From the NCBI RefSeq assembly GCF_003217095.1, contig NZ_QJSR01000010.1, forward strand, positions 1 through 60,343: a stretch of 60,343 nt of DNA. Direction: 5' to 3'. The stretch is from Rhizobium sp. PP-CC-3A-592. GTDB lineage: Bacteria > Pseudomonadota > Alphaproteobacteria > Rhizobiales > Rhizobiaceae. The notes below the pieces were generated by a model. The model ran no database searches. It was not told the DNA's origin and was given only the letters and a program-made list of their open reading frames with translations. A program made the position numbers and the translations under genes. Below, piece after piece: positions 8,357 to 15,274 of this stretch (positions within the stretch are counted from its first letter, which is position 1; the number at the start of each line of letters is the position of its first letter).

Positions 8357-9091
8357 GTGAGCATAGATGGAAAAATCGTGGTCATTACCGGCGCAAGCAG
8401 CGGCATTGGACGGGCAACAGCGAAGCTGCTTGCGCAACAGGGTGCTCTGGTGGTGCTCGGTGCGCGGAGACTGGAACCGCTCCAGCAGGTTGCGGAGGCA
8501 ATCTCGGCCTCTGGAGGCCGGGTGGCGTTCCGGCAAACGGATGTTCGCCAACGCGGCGACCTCGAAGCCTTGGTCTCGGCTGCGGTCGAGGAGGGCGGGC
8601 AGCTCGACGTGATCGTCAACAATGCGGGCGTAGGCCCGATTTCACGGTTCGACGACCTTAAGGTCGAGGACTGGGACCTGATGATCGATGTGAATTTTCG
8701 GGGAACGCTTTACGGAATCGCCGCGGCGCTGCCGGTCTTCGCCCGGCAGGGTTTCGGTCACGTTGTCAACGTGATCTCGACCGCAGGGCTCAAGATCGTG
8801 CCGACCATGGGCGTCTATGCGGCCACGAAGAACGCTGTGCGAACGGCGACGGAGGCGTTGCGCCAAGAGGCAGGACCAACGCTCCGGGTCACCGAAATCT
8901 CACCGGGGATGACCGCGACCAACTTTGGCGACAGCATCACGGATGCGGCCATGAAGAAGAAGATCGAGGCCGATCTCGGCGCGACCGCCATACCCGCGGA
9001 CGCCATCGCCCGCGGCATCGTGTTTGCGATCGACCAACCGGCCGAGGTTGATGTCGGGAGCATCGTCATCCGTCCGACAGCGCAGGGATGA
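8357..9091 (+). CDS. SDR-family oxidoreductase
   Basis: A 244-aa classical short-chain dehydrogenase. TGASSGIG lies at residues 11-18, NNAGVG follows in the fourth strand, and the catalytic Tyr/Lys is in YAATKNAV. The GTG at 8357 is chosen over TTG 8333 because AGGAGA lies 5-10 bases upstream and the protein then begins directly at the first beta strand (MSIDGKIVVITG). It is related to the SDR at 11787-12509 (shared VIVNNAGV and EQP/DQPAEVDV ends). Divergent AraC control is likely. The substrate is unknown. Confidence 0.85.
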   Translation: MSIDGKIVVITGASSGIGRATAKLLAQQGALVVLGARRLEPLQQVAEAISASGGRVAFRQTDVRQRGDLEALVSAAVEEGGQLDVIVNNAGVGPISRFDDLKVEDWDLMIDVNFRGTLYGIAAALPVFARQGFGHVVNVISTAGLKIVPTMGVYAATKNAVRTATEALRQEAGPTLRVTEISPGMTATNFGDSITDAAMKKKIEADLGATAIPADAIARGIVFAIDQPAEVDVGSIVIRPTAQG

Positions 9092-9151
9092 CGTGGCTCA
9101 CTGCTCATGGGTGGAAAACGACGCGAACCTACTACCGCTGCCGCCCTGCCG

Positions 9152-9520
9152 TCACAGATGCTTTGAGAGTGTCAGCGGCTGCAAAACAATCTCGGCCAAG
9201 GCAGACTTACCGACCAGGAACGCGGCCTGGTATTCCGGGTCTTCCACCATGTCCTTGAATGCCGTGCGTCGCGGATACTGCACCAGGAGGACGGCATCCC
9301 ACCCCTCGATTTCGCCATCGGTCAGCACGTCCAGACCATCGCCGCGGAACAGGATCGTCGCGCCGAAACGTGCAAGGATCGGTTCTGCCATGCGCAAATA
9401 ATCGAGATGGCGTTCGCGGCCGCCATCGGGCACAAAGCGGAGGAGGTTCAACATGACAACGGGCGCATCGTCCTCCGCGGCGAGGAACTTGGTGAAGACA
9501 TCGGGTGAAAACGCAACCAT
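9152..9520 (-). CDS. DUF1330-domain protein
   Basis: A 122-aa ferredoxin-like (dimeric alpha/beta barrel) protein. Visible family blocks are VVMLNLLRF, YLRMAEPILARFG, WDAVLLVQYPRRTAF and the DPEYQ motif. The biochemical role of DUF1330 is not established. It lies 45 bp downstream of the WYL-domain regulator on the same strand, so the two may be co-transcribed. Confidence 0.8.
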   Translation of the reverse strand: MVAFSPDVFTKFLAAEDDAPVVMLNLLRFVPDGGRERHLDYLRMAEPILARFGATILFRGDGLDVLTDGEIEGWDAVLLVQYPRRTAFKDMVEDPEYQAAFLVGKSALAEIVLQPLTLSKHL

Positions 9521-9565
9521 AAAATTTTCCTTTCATCAGGCCACTGTGATGCGCCTGTTGAAAGT

Positions 9566-10282
9566 TTAACCTCGTGCTCCGCCAGAAACTGTCAGGAACG
9601 AACGCCAGTCTCGATCCTGCTCCCGCCATCGCTTTATCAGCAGGGCCCGCCGCTCAGGATAGCGCTCGTCGAGCACCCTCGCCGCTCTGACGCGATCGAC
9701 ACGGAAATGTCGGAATGCAGATCGGCTTTCACACCAGGCGGCCAAGACTCGAACGTCGTCGAAGTAAACGATGGCGATCGGCCAAATGATGCGCTCCGAG
9801 ATTGAGCCGACTGCATCTTCATACTCGAGCGCCACTTTACGCAGCCTGCGGATGGCATCTCGCAGCGCCGAGACCTGCGTTGGGTCCAAGCGTTCAGAAA
9901 CCGAGGCGGCCGTTACGAGCGCAGGAGTTTCTTCGCCTGCGGACATCCGGTCGGTTCGACCCGAACGTATCTTCGCCAAGGCACTCTCGCTGCTCTGAAC
10001 GAGGGCCGGATCCGCTCTCTGCTGCACCCACCCCAAACCGAGGACGAGAGCGTCCATCTCTTCCGGCGAGAAGGCAAAATTCGGGAGAAAGAAGCCGTCT
10101 CTGAGAAGAAACCCGACGCCCGCCTGTCCATCGAGGGGCGCTCCGAGCTGACGAAGTGTATCGACGTCACGGTATACGCTTCGCTCCGAAATCCCGAGAG
10201 CCTGCGCCAACTCAAACGCGGTCACCGGCCGTCTGCGGGCGCGCAGCACGCCCAGCATTTCGAAGAGACGACCTACCCTTGA
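9566..10282 (-). CDS. YafY/DeoR-type transcriptional regulator with WYL domain
   Basis: A 238-aa protein. The N-terminal HTH_11 domain (ELAQALGISERSVYRDVDTL) is followed by the conserved AGVGFLLRDGFFLPNFAFS link. The C-terminal WYL-like domain runs from about residue 125, with the RIIWPIAIVYFDDVRVLAAW segment. The start at 10282 is chosen because the 12 extra upstream residues are not family-like. WYL proteins are ligand- or nucleic-acid-responsive regulators. The adjacent DUF1330 gene is the obvious local target. Confidence 0.85.
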   Translation of the reverse strand, partial: SRVGRLFEMLGVLRARRRPVTAFELAQALGISERSVYRDVDTLRQLGAPLDGQAGVGFLLRDGFFLPNFAFSPEEMDALVLGLGWVQQRADPALVQSSESALAKIRSGRTDRMSAGEETPALVTAASVSERLDPTQVSALRDAIRRLRKVALEYEDAVGSISERIIWPIAIVYFDDVRVLAAWCESRSAFRHFRVDRVRAARVLDERYPERRALLIKRWREQDRDWRSFLTVSGGARG

Positions 10283-10491
10283 CATCCCACAGTCCCCTTG
10301 TCGTTCGCCCATCCTCATTTAGGGTACCGACGGCTGCAGCCAATCATCATGCCGTCGATCCCGAGAGGCGGTTGCGTATCACAGGTGAAAAAGTGTTTCT
10401 CACTCGCGGCAGCATTGGAGAGAGCTGTTCCGACGCGGTCGTCGGGCGCGTTTGCACTGTGCGCCGTTTGCAATGTTTGTTTAGGGCAATC

Positions 10492-10767
10492 ATGCAAGCG
10501 TTTACCGGAAACGGTACCCACCGACGTGGAGGAGATCAGGATTTGCCCTATCAATGCAGTCGATGCAACGCCGATATGGAAGAGGGTTTCCTGCTTGAAA
10601 AGGGGGACGGCCTGTTGTCGTCCGAGACATGGGTCTCCGGGAAGCCTGTTAAAAGCTATCTCTCCGGTTTGAACTTGAAGGGCAAGGACGTCTACGATGT
10701 GGTGACGTTTCGCTGCAGCGCCTGCGGTTACCTCGACTCCTATGCCTTGAGCGAGCAATCGCGTTGA
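10492..10767 (+). CDS. Small zinc-ribbon protein (DUF6487-like)
   Basis: A 91-aa protein with two CxxC knuckles, YQCSRCNADM and FRCSACGYLD, about 45 residues apart, forming one zinc ribbon. AGGG lies 6-9 bases before the ATG at 10492; the longer frame from 10156 is antisense to the WYL regulator. Its function is unknown; such ribbons are mostly annotated as DUF6487. It stands alone between two operons on the opposite strand. Confidence 0.65.
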   Translation: MQAFTGNGTHRRGGDQDLPYQCSRCNADMEEGFLLEKGDGLLSSETWVSGKPVKSYLSGLNLKGKDVYDVVTFRCSACGYLDSYALSEQSR

Positions 10768-10844
10768 AGCCCCGTGGATCGGGCGGGTCGCGAGAGATCA
10801 AAACAAGCCGGAATGCGCCTTCACCATCGCCAGCATGACAGGCG

Positions 10845-11234
10845 TCAACGCTTCTCCCTGTAGAAGATCATTCCGCCGTGGTGCAGGGTGTCGTTGTCGA
10901 CGAAGGTGCCCTCGGCGGTAAAGCCGGTGTCGTCCCAGTAGTTGATATGCGTGGCGGTCACGCGGTAGCGTCCCCGGTAAGCGCTGCTCCGGCTGCCGCG
11001 GGCTTCGTCATAGCGGCCCGTGGGGAGCAGCTCCTGGCGGATACGGCCGTCTCCGGTCACCCACATGCCAAGATAAGGATGGCTCTGCGGCTCCGTGTCA
11101 CGGCCGATGTCGGTGTTTCCCGTGGTCTTGGTATAACTGGGCATGGCGTCCTCTGCCTTTGCGCTGCGGACCACCGCGCCGAGAGACGCGGCGGTGAGGA
11201 TGATGGCGACGATGATCAGGAGGGGACCGCTCAT
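10845..11234 (-). CDS. Secreted Atu4866-like protein
   Basis: A 129-aa protein with a signal peptide (GPLLIIVAIILTAASLGAVV) and the conserved body of the Agrobacterium Atu4866 domain: HPYLGMWVTGDGRIRQELLP, GRYDEARG, AYRGRYRVTATHINYWDDTG and DTLHHGGMIFYR. The fold is a small beta barrel of unknown function. Its ATG overlaps the stop of the CMD-family gene (ATGA), making it the third gene of an SDR-CMD-Atu4866 operon. Confidence 0.8.
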   Translation of the reverse strand: MSGPLLIIVAIILTAASLGAVVRSAKAEDAMPSYTKTTGNTDIGRDTEPQSHPYLGMWVTGDGRIRQELLPTGRYDEARGSRSSAYRGRYRVTATHINYWDDTGFTAEGTFVDNDTLHHGGMIFYREKR

Positions 11235-11749
11235 GGCCGGTTCACCTCCGGCGGCGCCCCCGGTTGCTGCCCAGCAGGGGCGCCGCCGCTCGCCTCGCGC
11301 CGTTCGCGGAAGAGATCCGACAGCACTCGCGAGGCCGCAATTGCCTTGGGAAAGCCAGCGGGCACCGTTACCATGTAGATGACCTCCTTAAGCTCGTTTT
11401 CCTGGACGCCGATGTTCAGAGCATAGCCTGCATGCACCTTCATCAGCGTCGTCTCGCCCATGGCCGCAAAGGCCGCGACCGCGGCGAGCTGGCGCGTGCG
11501 ACTGTCGAGACCCGGGCGCGACCAGACGTCACCGAGAGCATAGGCCTCGGTCGCTTCGGCAAGGAACGGGAACTCCTTTCGCATGCTCTCGAGCGTCTGC
11601 TGCGGCGTGCCATTGTTCAGGCTTCGGATAACAACAGCCCCGCGCTCCCGCCTTTCCTCCGTCGTCTGGGCGAAAGCGGCGTCCGGAACGAAGCTGAAAA
11701 GCGAAACGGCGGCGGCGGCGGCAATTTGGGATCCGCTCTGCTGAAACAT
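11231..11749 (-). CDS. Exported carboxymuconolactone-decarboxylase-family protein
   Basis: A 172-aa protein with a signal peptide ending near PDAAFAQ, then a CMD fold (LDSRTRQLAAVAAFAAMGET, LKVHAGYALNIGVQENELKE). The usual redox CxxC of AhpD-like members is absent, so it belongs to the decarboxylase-like group without peroxidase cysteines. The start at 11749 gives the signal peptide; the longer frame to 11902 is antisense to the SDR. It is co-transcribed with the upstream SDR and overlaps the Atu4866-like gene. The Pro/Gly-rich tail is unusual. Confidence 0.8.
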   Translation of the reverse strand: MFQQSGSQIAAAAAVSLFSFVPDAAFAQTTEERRERGAVVIRSLNNGTPQQTLESMRKEFPFLAEATEAYALGDVWSRPGLDSRTRQLAAVAAFAAMGETTLMKVHAGYALNIGVQENELKEVIYMVTVPAGFPKAIAASRVLSDLFRERREASGGAPAGQQPGAPPEVNRP

Positions 11750-11786
11750 TGTCTTTCCTCCTTCTGTCGTGTTGCTTTGCGGCCGG

Positions 11787-12509
11787 TCAGAATGCCGCTT
11801 TGGTCGGACGAACGACGATCTCGTTGACGTCGACATCCTCGGGCTGCTCGATGGCAAAGCGGACCGCGCGTCCGATTGCATCGGGTGTGAGTGCAATCGC
11901 ACGGTATGCCTTCATGCCTTCGATCGCGGTCGGATCGGTGATCGTGCTGGCCAGCTCGCTTTCCACGACGCCGGGATGGATGCAGGTGACGCGCAGCTTG
12001 TCGTTTTCCTGGCGCAGACCATCGGAGATCGCCCGGACGGCATATTTCGTGGCGCAATAGACGGCGGCTGTCGGCACCACCTGAAGCGCGCCGATCGAGG
12101 CAATGTTGATGATCTGGCCCGAGCCGCGCTCGGTCATTTCCTGCAGCACGGCGGCGATGCCGTAGAGCACACCCTTGATGTTGACATCGATCATCGTGTC
12201 CCATTCGTCGACCTTCAACGAGGCCATCGGCGATAGCGGCATGACGCCGGCATTGTTGACAATCACGTCGATCCGCCCGAACGCCTCCCGGGCTGCGTCC
12301 GCAAAGGCCGCAACGTCGGCACGATCGGTTACATCGACCTTGCGCGTCATGACCGTTCCGCCCGCTGCACGGATCTGGTCGGCAACGGCTTCCAGGCGAT
12401 CCGTGCGACGCGCACCCAACACGACCGTGGCACCTGCCTTGGCGAGCTCCTGGGCGATACCGACCCCGATGCCACTGGAAGCACCAGTGATGAGAACAAC
12501 CTTGTCCAT
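11787..12509 (-). CDS. SDR-family oxidoreductase
   Basis: A 240-aa classical SDR. TGASSGIG is at residues 8-15, NNAG follows near residue 88, and the catalytic Tyr/Lys is in YCATKYAV. It resembles the SDR at 8357-9091 across its length. It is the first gene of the SDR-CMD-Atu4866 operon and is divergent from a LysR gene. The substrate is unknown. Confidence 0.85.
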   Translation of the reverse strand: MDKVVLITGASSGIGVGIAQELAKAGATVVLGARRTDRLEAVADQIRAAGGTVMTRKVDVTDRADVAAFADAAREAFGRIDVIVNNAGVMPLSPMASLKVDEWDTMIDVNIKGVLYGIAAVLQEMTERGSGQIINIASIGALQVVPTAAVYCATKYAVRAISDGLRQENDKLRVTCIHPGVVESELASTITDPTAIEGMKAYRAIALTPDAIGRAVRFAIEQPEDVDVNEIVVRPTKAAF

Positions 12510-12567
12510 GACTTTCTCCTCTTTGAATCCGCTCGATTGCGGTTTTCAGGAGAGTACGCTCGCGGCA

Positions 12568-12584
12568 CTGTCGTGATAAGCTGC
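12568..12584. promoter_or_regulatory. Candidate LysR box in divergent region
   Basis: GATA-N7-TATC lies within GTGATAAGCTGCCTATCGG, about 35 bp upstream of the LysR start and 60 bp upstream of the SDR start. Dyad sites of this size, fitting T-N11-A, are typical for LysR autoregulation. The assignment rests on position only. Confidence 0.35.
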
Positions 12585-12619
12585 CTATCGGTTCATGCGA
12601 ACGTAAGGAAAGCTAACCA

Positions 12620-13534
12620 ATGCAGCCAGACTTCAACGCCCTTTCGGTCTTCGCGCTCGTTGCTGAAGAGAAGAGCTTTCGCGCCGCCGCCGACCGGATG
12701 GGCGTCACCCGCTCGGCCGTCAGCCAGACGATCCGCAGGCTTGAAGAGACGATCGGCATCGCGCTCGTCAGCCGGACGACGCGCAGCGTGGCGTTGACGG
12801 AGGCCGGGGAGCGGCTCTACGCGGATGCCGCGCCCGCGCTGCGGGATATGCGGGGCGCCATCGAAGCGGCCGCCAACCTTCGTGGCAGAGCGCGCGGGAA
12901 GCTCACGCTTGCAGTCTCGTCGATTGCCGAGAGTTTTCTGTCTGGGCCGCTGCTGGCCTCGTTTCTAGCGGAGAACCCGGACGTGACGCTGCACGTCACC
13001 GTCACCGACGAGGAGTTCGACATCGTCGCGGAAGGCTTTGACGCCGGGGTCCGGCTCGGCGAGGTGATCGCCCAGGACATGATCGCCGTAGCTGTTTCGG
13101 GCGAGCAGCGCCAGTTGGCGGTGGCGTCGCCGGAATATCTCGAGCGGTTCGGGACGCCGAACCACCCGAGCGAGCTCGCAAGCCGCCGTTGCATCGGATG
13201 GCGTCGCGCCGCAAATGTCGCGCCCTATCGATGGGAGTTCGAAGACGAAGGTCGCGCCTTCTGTGTGGCCGTGGCGGATACGGTCACGACGACGGACATG
13301 GCATTGATGATCAAGCTCGCCTGCGCGGGCGCCGGAATCAGCTTCGGAATGGAGGACAGTTTCCGCCCAGCGATTACGCGCGGCGAACTGGTGCCGGTTC
13401 TTCAAGACTTCTGCCCTCTCTTCCCAGGCTTCTTCCTCTACTACCCCAGCCGCCGCAACATGGCGCCGAAACTGAGAGCGCTGGTTGAGCATCTAAAGGG
13501 GCTGGGACCGCTTAACAGATTGGATGGGCGGTGA
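12620..13534 (+). CDS. LysR-family transcriptional regulator
   Basis: A 304-aa protein. The N-terminal winged HTH (FALVAEEKSFRAAADRMGVT, SAVSQTIRRLEE, VSRTTRSVALTEAGERL) is followed by a periplasmic-binding-like effector domain (GKLTLAVSS, FDAGVRLGE, LACAGAGISFGMED). It belongs to the large LysR subgroup found next to short-chain dehydrogenases. It is divergent from the SDR-CMD-Atu4866 operon, which it likely controls. Confidence 0.9.
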   Translation: MQPDFNALSVFALVAEEKSFRAAADRMGVTRSAVSQTIRRLEETIGIALVSRTTRSVALTEAGERLYADAAPALRDMRGAIEAAANLRGRARGKLTLAVSSIAESFLSGPLLASFLAENPDVTLHVTVTDEEFDIVAEGFDAGVRLGEVIAQDMIAVAVSGEQRQLAVASPEYLERFGTPNHPSELASRRCIGWRRAANVAPYRWEFEDEGRAFCVAVADTVTTTDMALMIKLACAGAGISFGMEDSFRPAITRGELVPVLQDFCPLFPGFFLYYPSRRNMAPKLRALVEHLKGLGPLNRLDGR

Positions 13535-13781
13535 TTTCCGCCGAGGCTGGCTGTGATGCACGTTCGCTGGCGGGTAGGGCCTTAGAATGCGCCCATAAAT
13601 CGAGCGTGCAGCGGATCAAATTTTGCTCTTCGTACATCTCTGCCTAACGGCGCGGAATGTTGACCCCATATCGACGTCCCCTCTTAGCCCGTTCTACGCA
13701 ATCGGCGCTTTGCCTGCACGGCGCTGGCCAAAGATACAGAGGGCAGGCCCGGTGCGATTGGTAGATATCTGTAGCTCTAGC
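13535..13781. other. Non-coding stretch
   Basis: I see no convincing gene or RNA here. The small open frames lack a ribosome-binding site and protein-like composition. It leads into the IstB remnant. Confidence 0.4.
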
Positions 13782-13942
13782 CTAAAGAACGGGTCTTGGA
13801 GCGCCAGGAGGCTGTTCAGTTCCCACGATCTCGAAGTGATGAGTCAGGCGGTTGAAGAATGCCGTCGTCATCTTGGCATCACCAAACGCCGATTGCGCCG
13901 AAGGCGAGATTCTGAGCGACGATCGAGCCGCTCTCGTATAGT
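13782..13942 (-). pseudogene. Remnant of an IS21-family helper ATPase gene (istB), C-terminus
   Basis: Read on the minus strand, two adjoining frames give YESGSIVAQNLAFG and, after a frameshift, FGDAKMTTAFFNRLTHHFEI. Together they match the conserved end of IstB (SxVVxxNLxFxEW...FGxxxxTxALLDRLTHH). No N-terminal part, Walker motifs or istA are nearby. It is a decayed fragment and is not similar in detail to the intact istB at 45107-45862. Site S4 lies 44 bp further on. Confidence 0.6.
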
Positions 13943-13985
13943 TATCAGGTGGAACAGAAGGTTACATCCTGGCTGCGCAAACTGC

Positions 13986-14009
13986 AGATAACCAACCTTT
14001 ATCGATGGT
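13986..14009. repeat. Palindromic site S4 (imperfect copy)
   Basis: AGATAA, a 7-bp spacer and TTATCG (13999-14004). The right arm TTATCGATGGT is the exact reverse complement of the S1 and S2 left arm ACCATCGATAA. No start codon of a fitting gene lies at the 82-bp offset seen at S1 and S3, so this is an orphan or decayed copy next to the IstB remnant. Confidence 0.45.
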
Positions 14010-14036
14010 ATATATTCCACGCCGAAGCAAGTATAC

Positions 14037-15002
14037 TTACCCGAGTGGTGCCTCTAGCTTATCCTTTGCAATGAGCCACGTGACCGCTTCCTGTACGGCT
14101 TGCATCGATGTATGCCGGGGGACGAACCCTAGGAGACGCCGCGCTTTTTCCATCGAACAATTCGGGCTGCGTGCAATATGCTCCCATGTGGCTTTCGCGT
14201 CTTCGGCATTCTGGCCAGCCGCCCATTGGTCATAGGGAAGAAATTCCAGCTCCGGTTCGTGACCGAACCAGCGAGACATGCTCTCCGCATATCCGCGCAG
14301 CGTCAGAGCCTTATCGGAAACAGCGTGGAAGGCCTCGCCGATTGCCGTTGCACGAGAGGAGATGGCCGCCATGAACAAGCGGGCGACATCTTCCGCATGG
14401 ACATGATGAACAGTCTCCAGGCCGAAGTTCGGCAGGACGAGCATTTCACCCCGCGCCAGCATCGAAAACACCTGCGAATTGAAGTTGCCCTGCGGGTTGA
14501 GCGGGGCCCAGCCCGGTCCGACGATGTGGCCGGGATGAAGAATAGTCACGGGAAACCCGTCCTGATGCGCCTTCTTCAACAGGTAGGTCTCGATCTCGGC
14601 TTTCTTCACCCCATAGTCGCCGAACGGATATTTTGCTGCGTCTTCAACGGTCGGCACAGCAACAGCCGTGCCGTGGGTCCAGATCGTGCCTGTGTGAAGG
14701 AAATGATCGACATGACCACCCAGTGCTTCAACCAGCATTTCAGCGCTGGGTTTTGTGAAGCAAATCATGTCGATGACGATGTCGGGCTTCAGAGACCGTA
14801 TGTCCTCGCCAAAAGTACCGGAGCACTCCAGCGCCTCCCGATCCATTTGCAGATGTTCGACCTGACGCCAAGCTGCGTGCGGCTGGTAGGGTTCGGCGAA
14901 GCCGCGACTGATGGCGACAACCTCATACCCTGCTTCAACGAGGGCGGGGACGAGGTAGGTCCCGACATGCCCCGTTGCTCCGATTACGATCACACGGGTC
15001 AT
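14037..15002 (-). CDS. NAD-dependent epimerase/dehydratase-family protein (extended SDR)
   Basis: A 321-aa extended SDR. It starts with the Rossmann motif MTRVIVIGATGHVGTYLVPA (GxxGxxG at residues 8-14). It has DYGVKKAEIE in the Tyr-x-x-x-Lys position and GHIVGPGWAPLNPQ after it. The C-terminal part holds a substrate domain (VHHVHAEDVARLFMAAI). It looks like a nucleotide-sugar or related epimerase, but no partner genes indicate the substrate. It stands as a single gene. Confidence 0.85.
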   Translation of the reverse strand: MTRVIVIGATGHVGTYLVPALVEAGYEVVAISRGFAEPYQPHAAWRQVEHLQMDREALECSGTFGEDIRSLKPDIVIDMICFTKPSAEMLVEALGGHVDHFLHTGTIWTHGTAVAVPTVEDAAKYPFGDYGVKKAEIETYLLKKAHQDGFPVTILHPGHIVGPGWAPLNPQGNFNSQVFSMLARGEMLVLPNFGLETVHHVHAEDVARLFMAAISSRATAIGEAFHAVSDKALTLRGYAESMSRWFGHEPELEFLPYDQWAAGQNAEDAKATWEHIARSPNCSMEKARRLLGFVPRHTSMQAVQEAVTWLIAKDKLEAPLG

Positions 15003-15067
15003 AACGTCACCTGACTTCCTGGTTTATGGAGGCTCGTGTTCGGGAACGCGCATCTGTCGCTCCGGTT

Positions 15068-15094
15068 CCGAACGATCCGAACGGTCCGAACGCG
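15068..15094. repeat. Three tandem 9-bp repeats (CCGAACGNN)
   Basis: CCGAACGAT, CCGAACGGT and CCGAACGCG lie head to tail in the 270-bp gap upstream of the large recombinase gene. They could be iterated protein-binding sites (iteron-like) or a chance expansion. No other repeat is seen in the gap. Confidence 0.5.
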
Positions 15095-15274
15095 TTAAAA
15101 TCTTAAGTTGCGTGGAGCTGCGCAAGTTGAAGGACAGGATTGGGCGGTTCCAAACGGGTCAGACAGCTCCGAAACTACATTCTCTTTGTCTTATACACGC
15201 TCTGTTAACATCATCGCATTAGCAGGCGTGCCCCGGCCTCAGGCCGGCGATGTTCGACCAACTGCGGATGCCTT

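Noticed and set aside
8278-8622. N-terminal extension of the AraC-type regulator
   Set aside because: It overlaps the divergent SDR in antisense and is not similar to AraC sensors; a start near 8277 is preferred.
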